Positions 20,208 to 31,217 of a stretch of 64,000 bases of DNA are shown here, piece after piece (the stretch's first letter is position 1; every line of letters starts with the position of its first letter). The position numbers were made by a program, and so were the translations under genes. The notes below the pieces were generated by a model that had not been told where the DNA came from, searched no databases, and worked only from the letters and a program-made list of their open reading frames with translations. Source of the stretch: Meira nashicola (lineage: Eukaryota > Basidiomycota > Exobasidiomycetes > Exobasidiales > Brachybasidiaceae); the NCBI GenBank assembly GCA_001600355.1, contig BCJU01000001.1, positions 331,178 to 395,177 on the forward strand, given 5' to 3'.

Positions 20208-22187
20208 CTATCCTTGTAGGTTGATATTGTCAACGGCACCCTTTAGTCTGCCAAATAGTCCTTGAGCTAAATCTCTTGCTCCCTCTGCTGCTTCACCCAT
20301 TCTACCAGGATCTAACAAGCCGCCCGCTCCACCCAAAGCGATAGGACCGGCAGAATTGTTTGCTGTTGTTCTTTGTTGATTTTCTGTACTATTCCTTCCA
20401 CCAACGGCTAATTGAACTGGACCAATGTTCAAGTTAAGAGCTTGACCTGAAGCGCTTGCAGCAGGTGGTCGAGTGATAGAAGATGGAAATTGAGAAGCAG
20501 CATCTTGAACCATATCAAGAAAAGATAGTGAATTATGAACAGTCGTTCCTCCTAGCAAAAATCTTGCTCCTTGACCTGGTCCAGCAGTATCTTGTGAATT
20601 TGCCAAAGCAACCGTTCTAGCTTCTTCATACGTCGTTCCACCGATTATGAACACAATCACATCTCGAGGTTTTTGTGTGATCGGAGGAGGTTGTGATCCC
20701 CCTGCATAAGGATAACTTGTCTCTTTTAGCCTTCCACGCATAAGATTTTCTATCGTTTGCAATAAATGGGGAGAATGTTGAGTGTAAACGTTTTCAACAC
20801 CTTTCAATCCTTTCAATGCACTCTTTCCTCTCGAAAAGAAGTTTTCATTAGCAAAAAGATCATCCTGTCTTTGTTCAGCACCGGCAAGATTCAGCATCAC
20901 AAAAACCAAAGCGGCTCTCGATTCCGGTAATCCGGCTTGCAATAATCTTTTGACAACATTTCCAATCTCGTTACCGGAATACTTCTGATAACGTAAAGCA
21001 TACAAGATTGCCAATCGTAATTTCGCATCTGCTTTGACTTTTTTCGAGTCTAAAAGGGTATATAAATTTCGCAAATCCGAAGAATGACTTTCGTTACTTG
21101 CTAAGCTTTGTTCTAATTCACTTACTTCCAATAAACTTTCATTTTCTACTCGTTTACTTAATTCGCCCAAAAGACTAACATGCTTTGACACATTTCCCCC
21201 TAACTTTCTGAATTCCGGATATTCTTCTACGAATCTCTTCATATCCGCCACCGTTTCAATCTTTGCAGATGATTGTGTTCTTGCTTGATAATCTTCTACA
21301 TATTGCTTAATTGAAGCACCTAAATCACCAAAGTTATCGTATAAATTATTGCTAAAGAATGGATCTTGATCGGCAGAAAGAACGATTTCCCGCATCTCTG
21401 GTCTGACTCCTTCCGCTCCCGCTAGACTGACACGTCCGTTATTGATCCCAATCATTTCATGAACCATGGCTTGATACGTCCATTGACTCAATAGTGGCGT
21501 AACAGGGTCGTTTCGGCGATCAAGAATGAGCAATACCGGAGAGGCATCCGTTCTACGGAAATCGAATAAGGAAGGTAGTTCTGATTGCATCTTGTAGTGA
21601 ACCTCTTCTCCAAGCTTTCGCGCCAAAGCACTCATCCGTTCATATCGTACGACTGGCTTCTTTTTCAAGCTTAACAAGACGGCAATTAAGCCATTTGTAT
21701 GTCTATCGAGCGCTTTAGGATCCCATTCGTTTGGCGAATTTGACCAAAGTCGAGAAGGAGGAGTTACGTAATTTAGAGAAAATAGAGAAGGATTGACGGG
21801 AACATAATCGGCAAAATATTCTTGTACTTCTTTAACGACATCATGTTCGTCAGCTTCTGCTAATCTTTCGATTTCACTTTTTTTCAAAACGTTGGTAAAG
21901 AATAAGGCATAACTTGCATATTTCGGTTGTCTTAATTCCCGTTCGATTGCTTCAATACTTTGTGTTGTAGGTCGTATTAGAGCAATACAATTCAAATGTC
22001 GCATTCTATCTCTTGAAAGATTATCTATCCTATCCGTCAAATAAACTTCATGTGCCAACAGAAATGACTGGGTTAAGGAGGTAGAGATGATTGGTGTCGT
22101 TTCAGCATCCAATAATAACACTTTCATTCCTGAAACGGTGCCAATGATGCGCTCAATGTACGCAGACACCGCTTTAGTTACGTCCAT
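20208..22187 (-). CDS. VPS45: Vps45-like Sec1/Munc18 (SM) protein
   Basis: A 659-residue SM-family protein. The start is placed at 22187 (MDVTKAVSAYIERI) because the alignment with Vps45 begins there; the frame stays open to 22379 but begins without an ATG, and an in-frame ATG at 22304 would add an unlikely 39 residues. Diagnostic segments are MKVLLLDAETTPIISTSLTQ, EVYLTDRIDN, RHLNCIALIRPT and DPVTPLLSQWTYQAMVHE. SM proteins of this type bind the syntaxin Tlg2/Pep12-class SNAREs and drive vesicle fusion at the trans-Golgi and endosomes. The C-terminal 120 residues include a disordered Gln/Ala/Gly-rich stretch. It diverges from the Sen15-like gene with a promoter region of only about 250 bp. 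Confidence 0.92.
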   Translation of the reverse strand: MDVTKAVSAYIERIIGTVSGMKVLLLDAETTPIISTSLTQSFLLAHEVYLTDRIDNLSRDRMRHLNCIALIRPTTQSIEAIERELRQPKYASYALFFTNVLKKSEIERLAEADEHDVVKEVQEYFADYVPVNPSLFSLNYVTPPSRLWSNSPNEWDPKALDRHTNGLIAVLLSLKKKPVVRYERMSALARKLGEEVHYKMQSELPSLFDFRRTDASPVLLILDRRNDPVTPLLSQWTYQAMVHEMIGINNGRVSLAGAEGVRPEMREIVLSADQDPFFSNNLYDNFGDLGASIKQYVEDYQARTQSSAKIETVADMKRFVEEYPEFRKLGGNVSKHVSLLGELSKRVENESLLEVSELEQSLASNESHSSDLRNLYTLLDSKKVKADAKLRLAILYALRYQKYSGNEIGNVVKRLLQAGLPESRAALVFVMLNLAGAEQRQDDLFANENFFSRGKSALKGLKGVENVYTQHSPHLLQTIENLMRGRLKETSYPYAGGSQPPPITQKPRDVIVFIIGGTTYEEARTVALANSQDTAGPGQGARFLLGGTTVHNSLSFLDMVQDAASQFPSSITRPPAASASGQALNLNIGPVQLAVGGRNSTENQQRTTANNSAGPIALGGAGGLLDPGRMGEAAEGARDLAQGLFGRLKGAVDNINLQG

Positions 22188-22437
22188 TCTGACGGAAACC
22201 CTATTGTTTGCCTGTTCCTTTAATGCCAAATAGATAGACTTCTTGTGATCGTCGTCGTAAAAGAAGTTGTGAGTGAAGTGTAAGAAGTATGCAAGTTCGC
22301 ACATACGCACAGGCCAAAAAGACTTTAGTTGTGTCGGAAAACGGACACGCGAATATTTTTGTAAGTGTTGAACATTCAAAATGTTTTTTCTTGCTTCCTC
22401 TTTACCATCCTCCTCATCAATCTTTCCTTTTGAGAAG

Positions 22438-22946
22438 ATGTCACACGCATCTATACAAGCTTTAATACGGCAACATGAAAATTTGAAAGATTTAATCGAA
22501 AAATATCCCGGTCAAGCATCAAGCGTTTGTCAAACTTTACTCGATTTAACATATGCATCAAGATGGCAACATTTACGATTGATCGATATGCAAAATGAAT
22601 CCAAACAAGAGGGTGATGATAATAATTCAAGCGCTATCATATGCGGTTTAAGGCCTGAAGCGAAAGGAATAGAGGTAGTTTGGTGTTGTGCAATGTCAGA
22701 TACGCTTCAAACAGCAAGGTAAGTTATAGAAAGTCAATTAAGCACAAAGATAAACTTACACTTTTACATCTTTCCAGATTTAAGCAAATTTTTGCTTTTA
22801 TGGACTCGTTGAACCTGGAGGTTTCAGAAAATGACGGAAAGGAGATACCTTTGCTAAAAGATCACTTCCTTCTCGCAGTACACGCTCCTGATGCCACAGT
22901 CGTATATTATAACATAGCCAGAGGACTGGTTAAACCTATCAATTAA
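22438..22946 (+). CDS. SEN15: Sen15-like tRNA-splicing endonuclease subunit (one intron)
   Basis: Predicted join 22438..22718 and 22778..22946, giving 149 residues. The 59-bp intron has gtaagt and tttccag ends; splicing restores an Arg codon and continues with FKQIFAFMDSL. The C-terminal DHFLLAVHAPDATVVYYNIARG matches the end of TSEN15/Sen15 (L-A-V-x-D-x-D-S-T-V-V-Y-Y pattern). The subunit is a structural partner in the heterotetrameric nuclease that removes tRNA introns. An upstream in-frame ATG at 22381 would add a Phe/Ser-rich stretch, but the DNA there is pyrimidine-rich like a 5' leader, so I prefer 22438. It converges on COPI delta with 134 bp between stops. Confidence 0.75.
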
Positions 22947-23080
22947 TCGATCAACACAAGCTTTTGATCTTTGTATTCTAGTCAGTCTTTTGTACACTAT
23001 TGCATCTTATCATTAGAAATTTTGTATGTAACATAAATTATCATTGAAGCCAGCCAAATTTTCTAAATACATTGCAAATC

Positions 23081-24718
23081 TCAATTGATATGGTAATTCT
23101 CAGCACTGAGCACTGATTGCGTAGAGAAATTAACGGCTTGTGATGATTCAGCAGAGACGACAGAAGCGACTGCAATCTCTGACAATGTTTGTGAAGAGAC
23201 AAAATCAACCGAAACTGGGAAAAATACGTCAACTTCTTGTGCTCCTTCATTTACCCGAATCTCTAATTGACCAGATGTGACACCAGACGATTGTGAAACT
23301 TCATCTAAATGCCATTCCAAAATTCCATCTCCCGCTTCTGCCGTTCCAACGTCTGGTACATCAAAAGTAGCTTCCACTCCTGCAGGAAGTGGAACGGTAA
23401 TAATCACGTTTTGAAGATCCAATTGACTTGCCTGTAGTTCAAATTCGATCATCACATCACATGCTCCGCTTCCATCTTCCACAGGACTTGGCCAGCATTG
23501 AACGCTGAGAGGTACGCTGCTTTCGTCCTTTATCGTCGCTCTCCATCGAAGCACGCCAAGGTTCTGTCTGACAGGGAATGGCTTATTCGAATCACGTAGG
23601 CGGATTTGACGTCCTTCTGCCCAGCCTGCTTTATCGACATGTGGATGTGTTTTGAATTGAAGAGAGGAAGAAGGAACGAGAGAAGAAGTAGATGCTGGTG
23701 TGACTTGAATGGCCAATTTCGATAGGGTCGGATCGGTGATACGTAATTCAAGATCTCCCTTTACTTCGAGTGATTCCAAGGAGCCATCACGAGATGCTGC
23801 TAATGTGACTCTCTCTTTAACGAGCAAATGTACAGTCTCTTGTCGTACAGAGGGTAGAAGATCGACTGGATCAGCAGCCTTGGTCGACACCCTAGCGGCA
23901 GAAGGGGCACTAGAAGCAGCTGCAGCAACAGTAGCAGCAGTAGCAGCAGCAGCTGCAGCTGCACCATTCAAATCGTCTTCCTCTTCACCCAACAATGCGA
24001 CATTCTTTGACTTCTTGCCCAATTGCATACCCTTTGACTTGAATGGCTTAGCAGCAGGTGTAGCAGGTGCTGGACTTCCGGTATCACGAATGACAGGCGC
24101 CTGAGCACCAGCTCCTTCGAATTGACGTACGCCTTGATATCCTCCACCAGGACCGAATCCACCAGAATTTCCCGAAAAGGCAGACTGTCCACGACGAGCA
24201 GCTTCTCTGCGTTGCATTTCCAATTGTTTTGCACGTCTTTTGAGTTCTTCTTTTGCTTCCATTTCTTTATTACGTTCGATAATCTCTTGGATCTTTTCTT
24301 CGTGAGATTCCATCTCCAAGAATGTTTTAATTTGTGTCAATCCAACGTTTTCACGATAACCTAAGCTAACGATTTCATCAAATGCGCCCAATAATTCAAA
24401 ACTGTTTCGTAATACTTCACGTTCATCCAATGATCTGCACATATCGGAGACCGTTCTTGCAAATAAATGTAGAGTATCGATATCTTGTAAAATGTTGGAT
24501 GATTTGTTTGTGATTAAAATCATATAAAGATCTTCTAAAGGTTGATATACATATCGTACAGTATCTGTTTCGATTGTTGTATGTTGTGAACCTGCTGAAA
24601 TCAATTTTGGAAATGAAGCAAGCAAAGCTTCCACCCTTGATCTTGGCATCTCTCTAAATTGACGAGAGATGACAGGCTTACCACCTCTAGTACAAATTGA
24701 AGCTGCAAGCAACACCAT
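23081..24718 (-). CDS. RET2: Coatomer (COPI) delta subunit
   Basis: A 545-residue single-exon protein. The N-terminal longin-like domain is characteristic (MVLLAASICTRGGKPVISRQ, then DTVRYVYQPLEDLYMILITN), followed by a charged helical segment around 165-200. The C-terminal mu-homology domain covers about 285-530. The linker holds a poly-Ala run (GAAAAAAATAATVAAAASS, about residues 252-270) encoded by GCA/GCT repeats. Delta-COP is part of the F-subcomplex of coatomer, which coats Golgi-to-ER vesicles and reads cargo signals. A TAGTCTA motif lies about 200 bp upstream of the ATG. Confidence 0.96.
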   Translation of the reverse strand: MVLLAASICTRGGKPVISRQFREMPRSRVEALLASFPKLISAGSQHTTIETDTVRYVYQPLEDLYMILITNKSSNILQDIDTLHLFARTVSDMCRSLDEREVLRNSFELLGAFDEIVSLGYRENVGLTQIKTFLEMESHEEKIQEIIERNKEMEAKEELKRRAKQLEMQRREAARRGQSAFSGNSGGFGPGGGYQGVRQFEGAGAQAPVIRDTGSPAPATPAAKPFKSKGMQLGKKSKNVALLGEEEDDLNGAAAAAAATAATVAAAASSAPSAARVSTKAADPVDLLPSVRQETVHLLVKERVTLAASRDGSLESLEVKGDLELRITDPTLSKLAIQVTPASTSSLVPSSSLQFKTHPHVDKAGWAEGRQIRLRDSNKPFPVRQNLGVLRWRATIKDESSVPLSVQCWPSPVEDGSGACDVMIEFELQASQLDLQNVIITVPLPAGVEATFDVPDVGTAEAGDGILEWHLDEVSQSSGVTSGQLEIRVNEGAQEVDVFFPVSVDFVSSQTLSEIAVASVVSAESSQAVNFSTQSVLSAENYHIN

Positions 24719-24920
24719 CTTTGATGATTATGGTGTTGTCTGAACGATGAATGACTTTGACAGAACAAAAGGCGGAGGTGAGGAAGTGTAAATGGATTGA
24801 TGATTGCTTAGTGTAATTGCTGTCATTTGCTGTTCTAACATCTTCCCAATGCTTGAACACAGAGTGTTGGCGCATACGTGTACATACATACAAATCTCAC
24901 TGACCGTGCGCACGAACACA

Positions 24921-24927
24921 TAGTCTA
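24921..24927 (+). promoter_or_regulatory. TAGTCTA motif (CATAGTCTAG)
   Basis: Copy 203 bp upstream of the COPI delta ATG. Confidence 0.5.
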
Positions 24928-25474
24928 GTCTTCTCTACACGCGTAATTGCGAACATTCCAGCTTTGAGTGCAACAGACACGAGCTTAATCTTGCAATTGT
25001 TGAATCAATGAGTCACGTGCAGTCTCCCTCCCCTCATCTAAATTGTGGATCAACATAATGGCGTCTATGACTATCATAGAAGTGTAGTATTGAAGCCACA
25101 ATTATGCTCAATAATCTTACAGTGTATTCAATCATGCACAAAGGATGAAATCTGAATATTCAAATGCCTGAATTGCAGGGTTCCACAAACGACAATCTTA
25201 TGGGCATACGCTTCAAAGCACGTGATCAAGTCCGACTCCGTCCATGTCCGCCTAAATATTGAATAGCGTCATGCATACGCATTATTCTCCGCTTGCCCGT
25301 GATGAGAGCATTCTGGGCAAAAACATATTTAAGCTTGACATACTTCCGATGTTTTCCGGCCAATGACGGCGTAGTGAATAATAAGCTCAACGCGTGCCCT
25401 GCCGCCTACTCAAAACTGTTTTAGCCTCATCTGGGCTTCGGGCATGTAGGGTCAGCAGGAAAAAGCGGCATACA

Positions 25475-25481
25475 TAGTCTA
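25475..25481 (+). promoter_or_regulatory. TAGTCTA motif (CATAGTCTAC)
   Basis: Copy about 240 bp upstream of the putative PEPCK TATA box. Confidence 0.5.
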
Positions 25482-25719
25482 CGCAGGCAAGGAAGCATAG
25501 AAAGAAGTTGAGGAGGAAGCGGAACAGAGGTAAGACAGGTACGCAATCGACGCTATCAGAATGAAGATATTTCAAATACAGTTGTAGTGCCTATATATCA
25601 ATAGAAGATCTCGATCTAATACATGACGTTGTTCATTTTAGAGAGATGGTATGTTCAGGGGAAGAGCACAAGGAGCATTTCGGAACGGTTCGATAAAAAA
25701 GAATGATGAAAGATGAACA

Positions 25720-25727
25720 TATATAAG
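25720..25727 (+). promoter_or_regulatory. TATA-like element for PEPCK
   Basis: TATATAAG, followed after a few bases by a pyrimidine-rich start region and 180 bp before the predicted 5'-UTR intron donor. Confidence 0.5.
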
Positions 25728-25905
25728 TACTTCTCTCATCCTAATGCAATCTTTGTTACCCCCTTTATCATCCTTTTTCACCTTTTCACCTTTTTTTACA
25801 ACAAACTTTATCAAACAAGTTCGCTGTAATCCGTTTCAAATTGTCATTGACACAACAAATTTAAACATCAACATCATCATTTCCGTGAAATCAATTCTGG
25901 TATAG

Positions 25906-26574
25906 GTAAGTGTCATATTATTATTATTTTCTCTCTTTTCTCAATTTGGACTTTGGATCAATCATTAGTATGACTTATGATCAAGCAACTCATTCTGCCA
26001 ATTAATCAACCCCGATGTCAATGAACCCTCCCTCCTCAAATTCATCCTCGGCTGGATTCTAGTTATTCCCCTCCTTCCCCGTATTTTCCAACTTTTTACC
26101 CTCCACTACTCTCGCTAAAAATGAAGAAAAAGAAAAGCATATGCTTTTTCTCTCTGTCGGTTCAACACGGATTCACGCGCGAAAAAGACTGGCGAAGTAC
26201 GCTTTATATTTCTTCGCGTGGCTTTATTCTTCTCGGGCATGCTTTTAATGCAGTATACCACTCTTTCCCCACTGCTACTTTGCCCTCCGATCGGAGTGAG
26301 GCTCTACACACACACTGTGTCCTATGCATGTGAGAGAGACACAAAAGCCAATGAGCACAAATCAGGCAGCTCAAGTGCCTTTTCAAAAAAAAAATAAATA
26401 ATAATGACGACCTGGTTATTTGTTGCACCTTCAATGTCCGGCAAGCCCCGCAAGCCGGCCTCAGAGTGAATATATGCAACAGGGTCGGAAGCAAATTTGA
26501 TTAAAGATCCTCTCTTGACTCCACTTCATTCTGATAATTAACTTACTCTTTACTTCCATCATCATTTCCAACAG
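25906..26574 (+). other. Predicted 5'-UTR intron of PEPCK (669 bp)
   Basis: The donor ctggtatag|gtaagt at 25906 and the acceptor atttccaacag ending at 26574 bracket 669 bp of coding-poor sequence, leaving a 61-nt leader before the PEPCK ATG. A possible branch site (aattaac) lies near 26536. Two palindromic elements lie inside: CTCCGATCGGAG (26285-26296) and CCGGC-N11-GCCGG (26438-26458). Transcript data would settle whether it is spliced. Confidence 0.5.
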
Positions 26575-26635
26575 AAATTGTCACCTTTTTCCATCTTCCT
26601 TTCAAAACAAAACAAAAGCAGACAAATAACCAATC

Positions 26636-28300
26636 ATGACTTCTCCCGGTAACCATCACGATGAATTGCCAACTTCGCAACCTCATTATGCATTATTGCA
26701 ACAAGATAACATTAAATTGTTCTCTGATGCAGGTTTTGATATGGACAAAATTCATCTAAAACGTAACGCTCCAGTTGCTTCTTTATACGAAGATGCAATT
26801 AAGAAAGAAGGTGCAGTTATTTCAAGCAGTGGTGCTTTGATTAACTTTAGTGGTAAAAAAACTGGACGTTCTCCAAAAGATAAACGTGTCGTTTACGAAG
26901 ATTCTTCAAAAGATGACGTTTGGTGGGGTCCCGTTAACATCAAAATGGACGAACACACTTTCGAAATCAATCGTGAACGTGCTATCGATTACCTAAACAC
27001 TCGTGATGACATTTACGTCTTTGACGGTTTTGCTGGCTGGCATCCAAAGTATCGTATTAAAGTGCGCATTATTTGTGCTCGTGCTTATCATGCTCTTTTC
27101 ATGCATAATATGTTAATTCGTCCAACAAGAGAAGAATTGGAAAACTTTGGTGAACCTGATTTCATCATTTACAATGCAGGTCAATTCCCTGCTAACCGTT
27201 TCACAGCCGGTATGACATCTACAACATCTGTCGAAATTAACTTCAAACGTCGCGAAATGGTTATCTTGGGTACAGAATATGCTGGTGAAATGAAAAAGGG
27301 TATCTTTACCGTCATGCATTACTTGCAACCCGTCAAATTCGGACAATTGTCTTTACACTCTAGTGCAAATGAAGGTCCTGATGGAGATGTTTCTCTCTTC
27401 TTTGGTTTATCGGGAACTGGAAAGACCACATTATCAGCTGATCCTCATCGTCGTTTGATCGGTGATGACGAACACGTTTGGTCAGATGATGGTGTTTTCA
27501 ACATTGAAGGTGGATGTTACGCAAAATGTATCGGATTGAGTGCTGAAAAGGAACCTGAAATTTTCAGTGCAATCAAATTCGGATCGATTTTAGAAAACGT
27601 TTCTTTCGACCCTGTCACACGTACACCCGATTACGAAGATGCTCATTTGACCGAAAACACTCGTTGCGCATACCCAATCGATTTCATTCCAAACGCAAAG
27701 ATTCCATGCGTTGCCGGATTACCAAAGAACATCATCTTGCTCACTTGTGATGCCTTTGGTGTTTTACCTCCAGTCAGTAAATTGACTGCAGAACAAGCAC
27801 AATACCACTTCATTGCCGGTTACACTTCCAAAACACCCGGAACAGAAGATGGTATCGTTGAACCAAGTCCAACTTTCTCAACCTGTTACGGACAACCTTT
27901 CATCGTTTTGCACCCTCGTCGTTATGCTGCCATGTTGGCAGAACGTATGAGCAAAGTCAAAGCAAACGCTTATCTCATCAACACCGGTTGGTCAGGAGGT
28001 CGTTTCGGTACCAAGAACGGTCGTCGTTGCCCATTGAAATACACTCGTGCAATCTTGGACGCAATTCATTCTGGTGAATTAGCAAATGCAGAATATGAAG
28101 ATTTCCCAGTCTTTAACTTAAAGGTTCCAAAAGCAGTCACAAACGTTCCATCTGAAATTTTGAACCCTAAAAATGCATGGCCCGAAAAGGATGCATTCGA
28201 TACTGAAGTTAAGAAATTGGCAGGAATGTTCACAGACGCTTTCGAAAAGTACAAGGCTGATGTTAGCGAAGCTGTCGTATCTGCTGGACCAAAGGTTTAA
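26636..28300 (+). CDS. PCK1: Phosphoenolpyruvate carboxykinase (ATP)
   Basis: A 554-residue single-exon protein, the usual length for fungal and bacterial ATP-dependent PEPCK. The kinase P-loop GLSGTGKTT is at residues 257-265, followed by [20 protein letters not shown] (the metal and oxaloacetate region). Also conserved are [12 protein letters not shown] (residues about 70-81), [11 protein letters not shown] and NTGWSGG. The enzyme converts oxaloacetate and ATP to phosphoenolpyruvate and CO2, the committed cytosolic step of gluconeogenesis. Codon use is highly biased, consistent with strong expression. The upstream region suggests a TATA promoter and a long 5'-UTR intron; control by carbon source is expected from the family, not shown here. 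It converges on the BAR-like gene. Confidence 0.98.
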   Translation: MTSPGNHHDELPTSQPHYALLQQDNIKLFSDAGFDMDKIHLKRNAPVASLYEDAIKKEGAVISSSGALINFSGKKTGRSPKDKRVVYEDSSKDDVWWGPVNIKMDEHTFEINRERAIDYLNTRDDIYVFDGFAGWHPKYRIKVRIICARAYHALFMHNMLIRPTREELENFGEPDFIIYNAGQFPANRFTAGMTSTTSVEINFKRREMVILGTEYAGEMKKGIFTVMHYLQPVKFGQLSLHSSANEGPDGDVSLFFGLSGTGKTTLSADPHRRLIGDDEHVWSDDGVFNIEGGCYAKCIGLSAEKEPEIFSAIKFGSILENVSFDPVTRTPDYEDAHLTENTRCAYPIDFIPNAKIPCVAGLPKNIILLTCDAFGVLPPVSKLTAEQAQYHFIAGYTSKTPGTEDGIVEPSPTFSTCYGQPFIVLHPRRYAAMLAERMSKVKANAYLINTGWSGGRFGTKNGRRCPLKYTRAILDAIHSGELANAEYEDFPVFNLKVPKAVTNVPSEILNPKNAWPEKDAFDTEVKKLAGMFTDAFEKYKADVSEAVVSAGPKV

Positions 28301-28600
28301 AAATAATATTTAAAAAAAATATCAGATGCACACATTTGCTCATCCATGTTTCTATTGATTCATATCGTCAATGCACATATCGCTTAAATCTTAATTCTTA
28401 ATTGACCGAGAGATATACATATGTTGTGATGTTAAGAGTGTGATTGGGAGACATGAATTCATTGGAATAAATTGCATTGCCATTAACCAATTTTTGGTCA
28501 TATATAAATATTATACACACTATATGAGGGAATGAATAAAAATTATCAAATCAAGTGACGATGGACCCAATCATAATATCTTCAAACAAAATGTCTTTCT
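28301..28600. other. Convergent 3' region
   Basis: AT-rich, with TATATAAATA runs; presumably the 3' UTRs of PEPCK and the BAR-like gene. No other feature seen. Confidence 0.5.
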
Positions 28601-30565
28601 TTACCTCTCGCGAGAAGCTGCTGCTGCTGTCGGCTTATCTTGAAGAATGAAGGGTGAATTAGGCGAAGCAGCATCGTACTCTGTACTGCCACCGAAAGGG
28701 TCACCACCTTCCGAAGAAGCTGAAGTGAAACCTGTCCATTGAGCGGTAAGAGAAGAATTAGGTGCTGCTAAAGAGCCACCTGTATGTTGATGAGGATGAT
28801 ATTGTGGAGGACTTCCTACATCATCTTCATGTGAAGCATGAACGATTTGTGGTCCTAAATCAAGACCTCCAATAACTTCACTTGTACGTCTGTAATCACC
28901 ATGATCATCTTCTAATCCACCAAACGAAACTCCCGATTCCACTTCAAGCTGTTGATGTGAAGCATCCCAACTTTGATCAGTGCCTTCTTTTACGTGAGAA
29001 AGATCACGACCGTGCGCTGAAAGCATTGCACCTGATTCGGTAGGTGACATTGATTTATATGCTTTAGAAATAGGATCACGCTTTCGTGAAAGTAAGGATG
29101 ATGTCCAATTTGTACTGCCAACACTTTTACCTTCATTACTTGATCCACTTTCTTGTTTTTGTACAGCAGAAGTTAACTTTGCCACATCATTAGATGAATT
29201 ATTTCTACCTAAAACCGAATTGAATCGGCCACCAAGTTTACCAATCGATTCACCTCGAGATCGAACGCTGCCCGTCTTTTGTTCTGTATTACTGAAAGAA
29301 TCTGATCGTCCGCTGGTATTGGCTAACGTTGGCCTTTCATCACTGTTAATCTTTGGCACACTGCTAGTACTTGCACCACGCGAAGATGCAGGTCGTGAAG
29401 GTGGTTTAGAAATACTAGCAGTCTTTGCATGATTTGCGAGAATGTTTGATCCACGTATTTTTGGCGAAGAATTGGAACGATTGCGAGAAGTACTTGTTCC
29501 ACCGTTTGTAGGATTCGTTGGAGGTGGTCTTACAAACGAATTATTTTGGCGATTGACCGCTGTCCTGTCTTTAAATTGCAAAAGAGAAGCTTGTGTACCA
29601 GCAAGGATTTCATATTGTGCTTTCACCCATTCAAGCTGTAAATCGATATACTCTTTCACAATTTCAACGCCTGAGCCTGGACCTTCTTGTTCTGCTTCCG
29701 TCAAAATGGCAACCCTCGTTTCAACATCAGCATATGCTTCTTCGTAAATAGCTCTAGCCTGTCTTGCTTCATCCTCTAATTCACGTTTGTTTTCTCCTTT
29801 ATCTCTCACTTTATCTCGTTTCTTTTCTGCTGCTTCCATCTTTTCCCTTGCACTTTCACAAACCTTTTCTGCCGATCGAAGTGATTCTATGGAAGCTTGT
29901 ATCCTTGCCAACCGGCTCAATAAAGAGGACGATAAATTTTCTGTGAATTGAGATTGTGCTTGTCCTAGAGCCAAATGTACACCGGCAAGAAGGCCAAGAT
30001 GCGAGCTGTAAGATTCATTTCGACTCAAGCATGGTCCTTCTTTTCCTTCTGCTTTTCCTGCTTTACTATACGTAGGAGCACTTGCAGACATTGCTATTCC
30101 TAATGCTTCTACAGGTAAAACTTTATCCTTGTTTCCTGTAACATTCTTTGATGCTTCTTTTGCTGCTTCCCGTATTCTTTCGGGGCATGTTGGGTATAAT
30201 GAAGCATATTTATCTGACATTTCATCCAATGTCATACTTGCTTCTAATGCATTAGCATGTTGCAATTCAAAAGGTAAAGGTTTCTTTTTCACCAAAGCAG
30301 AATGGTATGCCTCTGCTGCATTGTATAATCTCTCATTGGCTATCCTGCGTGCTTTAATGTCTTTTGCTAAAGGTCTTCCTTCTTCTTCCTTTTCTTCTAT
30401 TGTTTGACTTGATATATCTGCATTTCCAGCAACATCTTTCTCTACAGCTCCATCCAATGAATCCTTTCGATCGTCATTCGTTTGTGTTCCATCTTTTCCT
30501 CCTCCTCCTTTTCCTGGCCAAATTTTGAATTTGCTACGTGATGGTAAACTTGGCATTGTAGGCAT
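28601..30565 (-). CDS. BAR-like coiled-coil protein with long disordered tail
   Basis: A 654-residue protein from the ATG at 30565 (MPTMPSLPSRSKFKIWPGKG). The frame extends to 30655 but that end has no ATG and reads as a Leu-rich leader. About residues 60-350 are helical with heptad-like charged segments (ARIQASIESLRSAEKV, EKMEAAEKKRDKVRDKGE, ARAIYEEAYADVETRVAIL, YIDLQLEWVKAQYEIL), resembling BAR-domain proteins that sense or bend membranes. The remaining 300 residues are Ser/Asn-rich and disordered. I cannot assign it to a named BAR subfamily. It shares a divergent promoter region of about 650 bp with the NDUFA6 gene. Confidence 0.6.
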   Translation of the reverse strand: MPTMPSLPSRSKFKIWPGKGGGGKDGTQTNDDRKDSLDGAVEKDVAGNADISSQTIEEKEEEGRPLAKDIKARRIANERLYNAAEAYHSALVKKKPLPFELQHANALEASMTLDEMSDKYASLYPTCPERIREAAKEASKNVTGNKDKVLPVEALGIAMSASAPTYSKAGKAEGKEGPCLSRNESYSSHLGLLAGVHLALGQAQSQFTENLSSSLLSRLARIQASIESLRSAEKVCESAREKMEAAEKKRDKVRDKGENKRELEDEARQARAIYEEAYADVETRVAILTEAEQEGPGSGVEIVKEYIDLQLEWVKAQYEILAGTQASLLQFKDRTAVNRQNNSFVRPPPTNPTNGGTSTSRNRSNSSPKIRGSNILANHAKTASISKPPSRPASSRGASTSSVPKINSDERPTLANTSGRSDSFSNTEQKTGSVRSRGESIGKLGGRFNSVLGRNNSSNDVAKLTSAVQKQESGSSNEGKSVGSTNWTSSLLSRKRDPISKAYKSMSPTESGAMLSAHGRDLSHVKEGTDQSWDASHQQLEVESGVSFGGLEDDHGDYRRTSEVIGGLDLGPQIVHASHEDDVGSPPQYHPHQHTGGSLAAPNSSLTAQWTGFTSASSEGGDPFGGSTEYDAASPNSPFILQDKPTAAAASRER

Positions 30566-31217
30566 CTTTGCAACGTTCAAACAAACAAGAAGCAGCAATA
30601 ATAATCGAATCGATAACTTAACACTTTTCGAGCATTCCCTTAACACCTTGGACAAGATTGTGACAAAGATCAGATGATTGTTAGAGTTAACTATTCTGTA
30701 CTTTTCCCAAGATTAAAGTGTATGCTACAAGATCTGCTGCTAATTATCTGTAAGTTTATACGCACATACATGCAGTAGTGCTCTTCTTTTGCAGGTCAGG
30801 CACCCTTCCATGCAGCAAATATATATTTAATTCAAATATTCATTTCAATCAAAAAATATCGAGACCGAACGAACCCCTCCCTCCTACTTTTATCTTTCTG
30901 GCTTAATACAAAAAAAACAGCCTACCTTAATTTCTCGGAAATCATTTTTGTGGCTGAATGTGCGGTTACGCAAGTGTTGGCACTTCAAGGCTGCATGCAA
31001 TTCGAATATTGAATATTGTCTAACACGTGATGAGCATCAATTAGCCCGACATTTTGTGTTGTAAACGCGTTTAAGCAATGAATGATTGGCTGGAGAGGCT
31101 AGCTAAAAGGATAATCTGACATAGTCTATCTTCTCCATCGTCATATTTACAAACCCTTGCACTTTTCAACAATTATCACAGGCAGAGTGATTGTGTTCAC
31201 CTTTCCATCATAATATC
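30566..31217. promoter_or_regulatory. Divergent promoter region, BAR-like / NDUFA6
   Basis: Holds a TAGTCTA motif at 31122-31128, 90 bp before the NDUFA6 ATG, and GAATATT direct repeats near 31002-31018. No ORF. Confidence 0.5.
31122..31128 (+). promoter_or_regulatory. TAGTCTA motif (CATAGTCTAT)
   Basis: Copy 90 bp upstream of the NDUFA6 ATG. Confidence 0.5.

Larger units (their letters stand above)
24719..25905. promoter_or_regulatory. Divergent promoter region of RET2 and PEPCK
   Basis: Contains two TAGTCTA motifs (24921 and 25475) and, on the PEPCK side, a TATA-like TATATAAG at 25720-25727 followed by CT-rich sequence (25731-25800) typical of fungal transcription starts. No convincing ORF. 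Confidence 0.55.

Noticed and set aside
22188..22379. N-terminal extension of Vps45
   Set aside because: The frame end lacks an ATG and the added residues do not resemble SM proteins; homology starts at the 22187 ATG.
26121..26333. Open frame of 70 codons upstream of PEPCK
   Set aside because: It lies within the predicted 5'-UTR intron and has no protein-like features.
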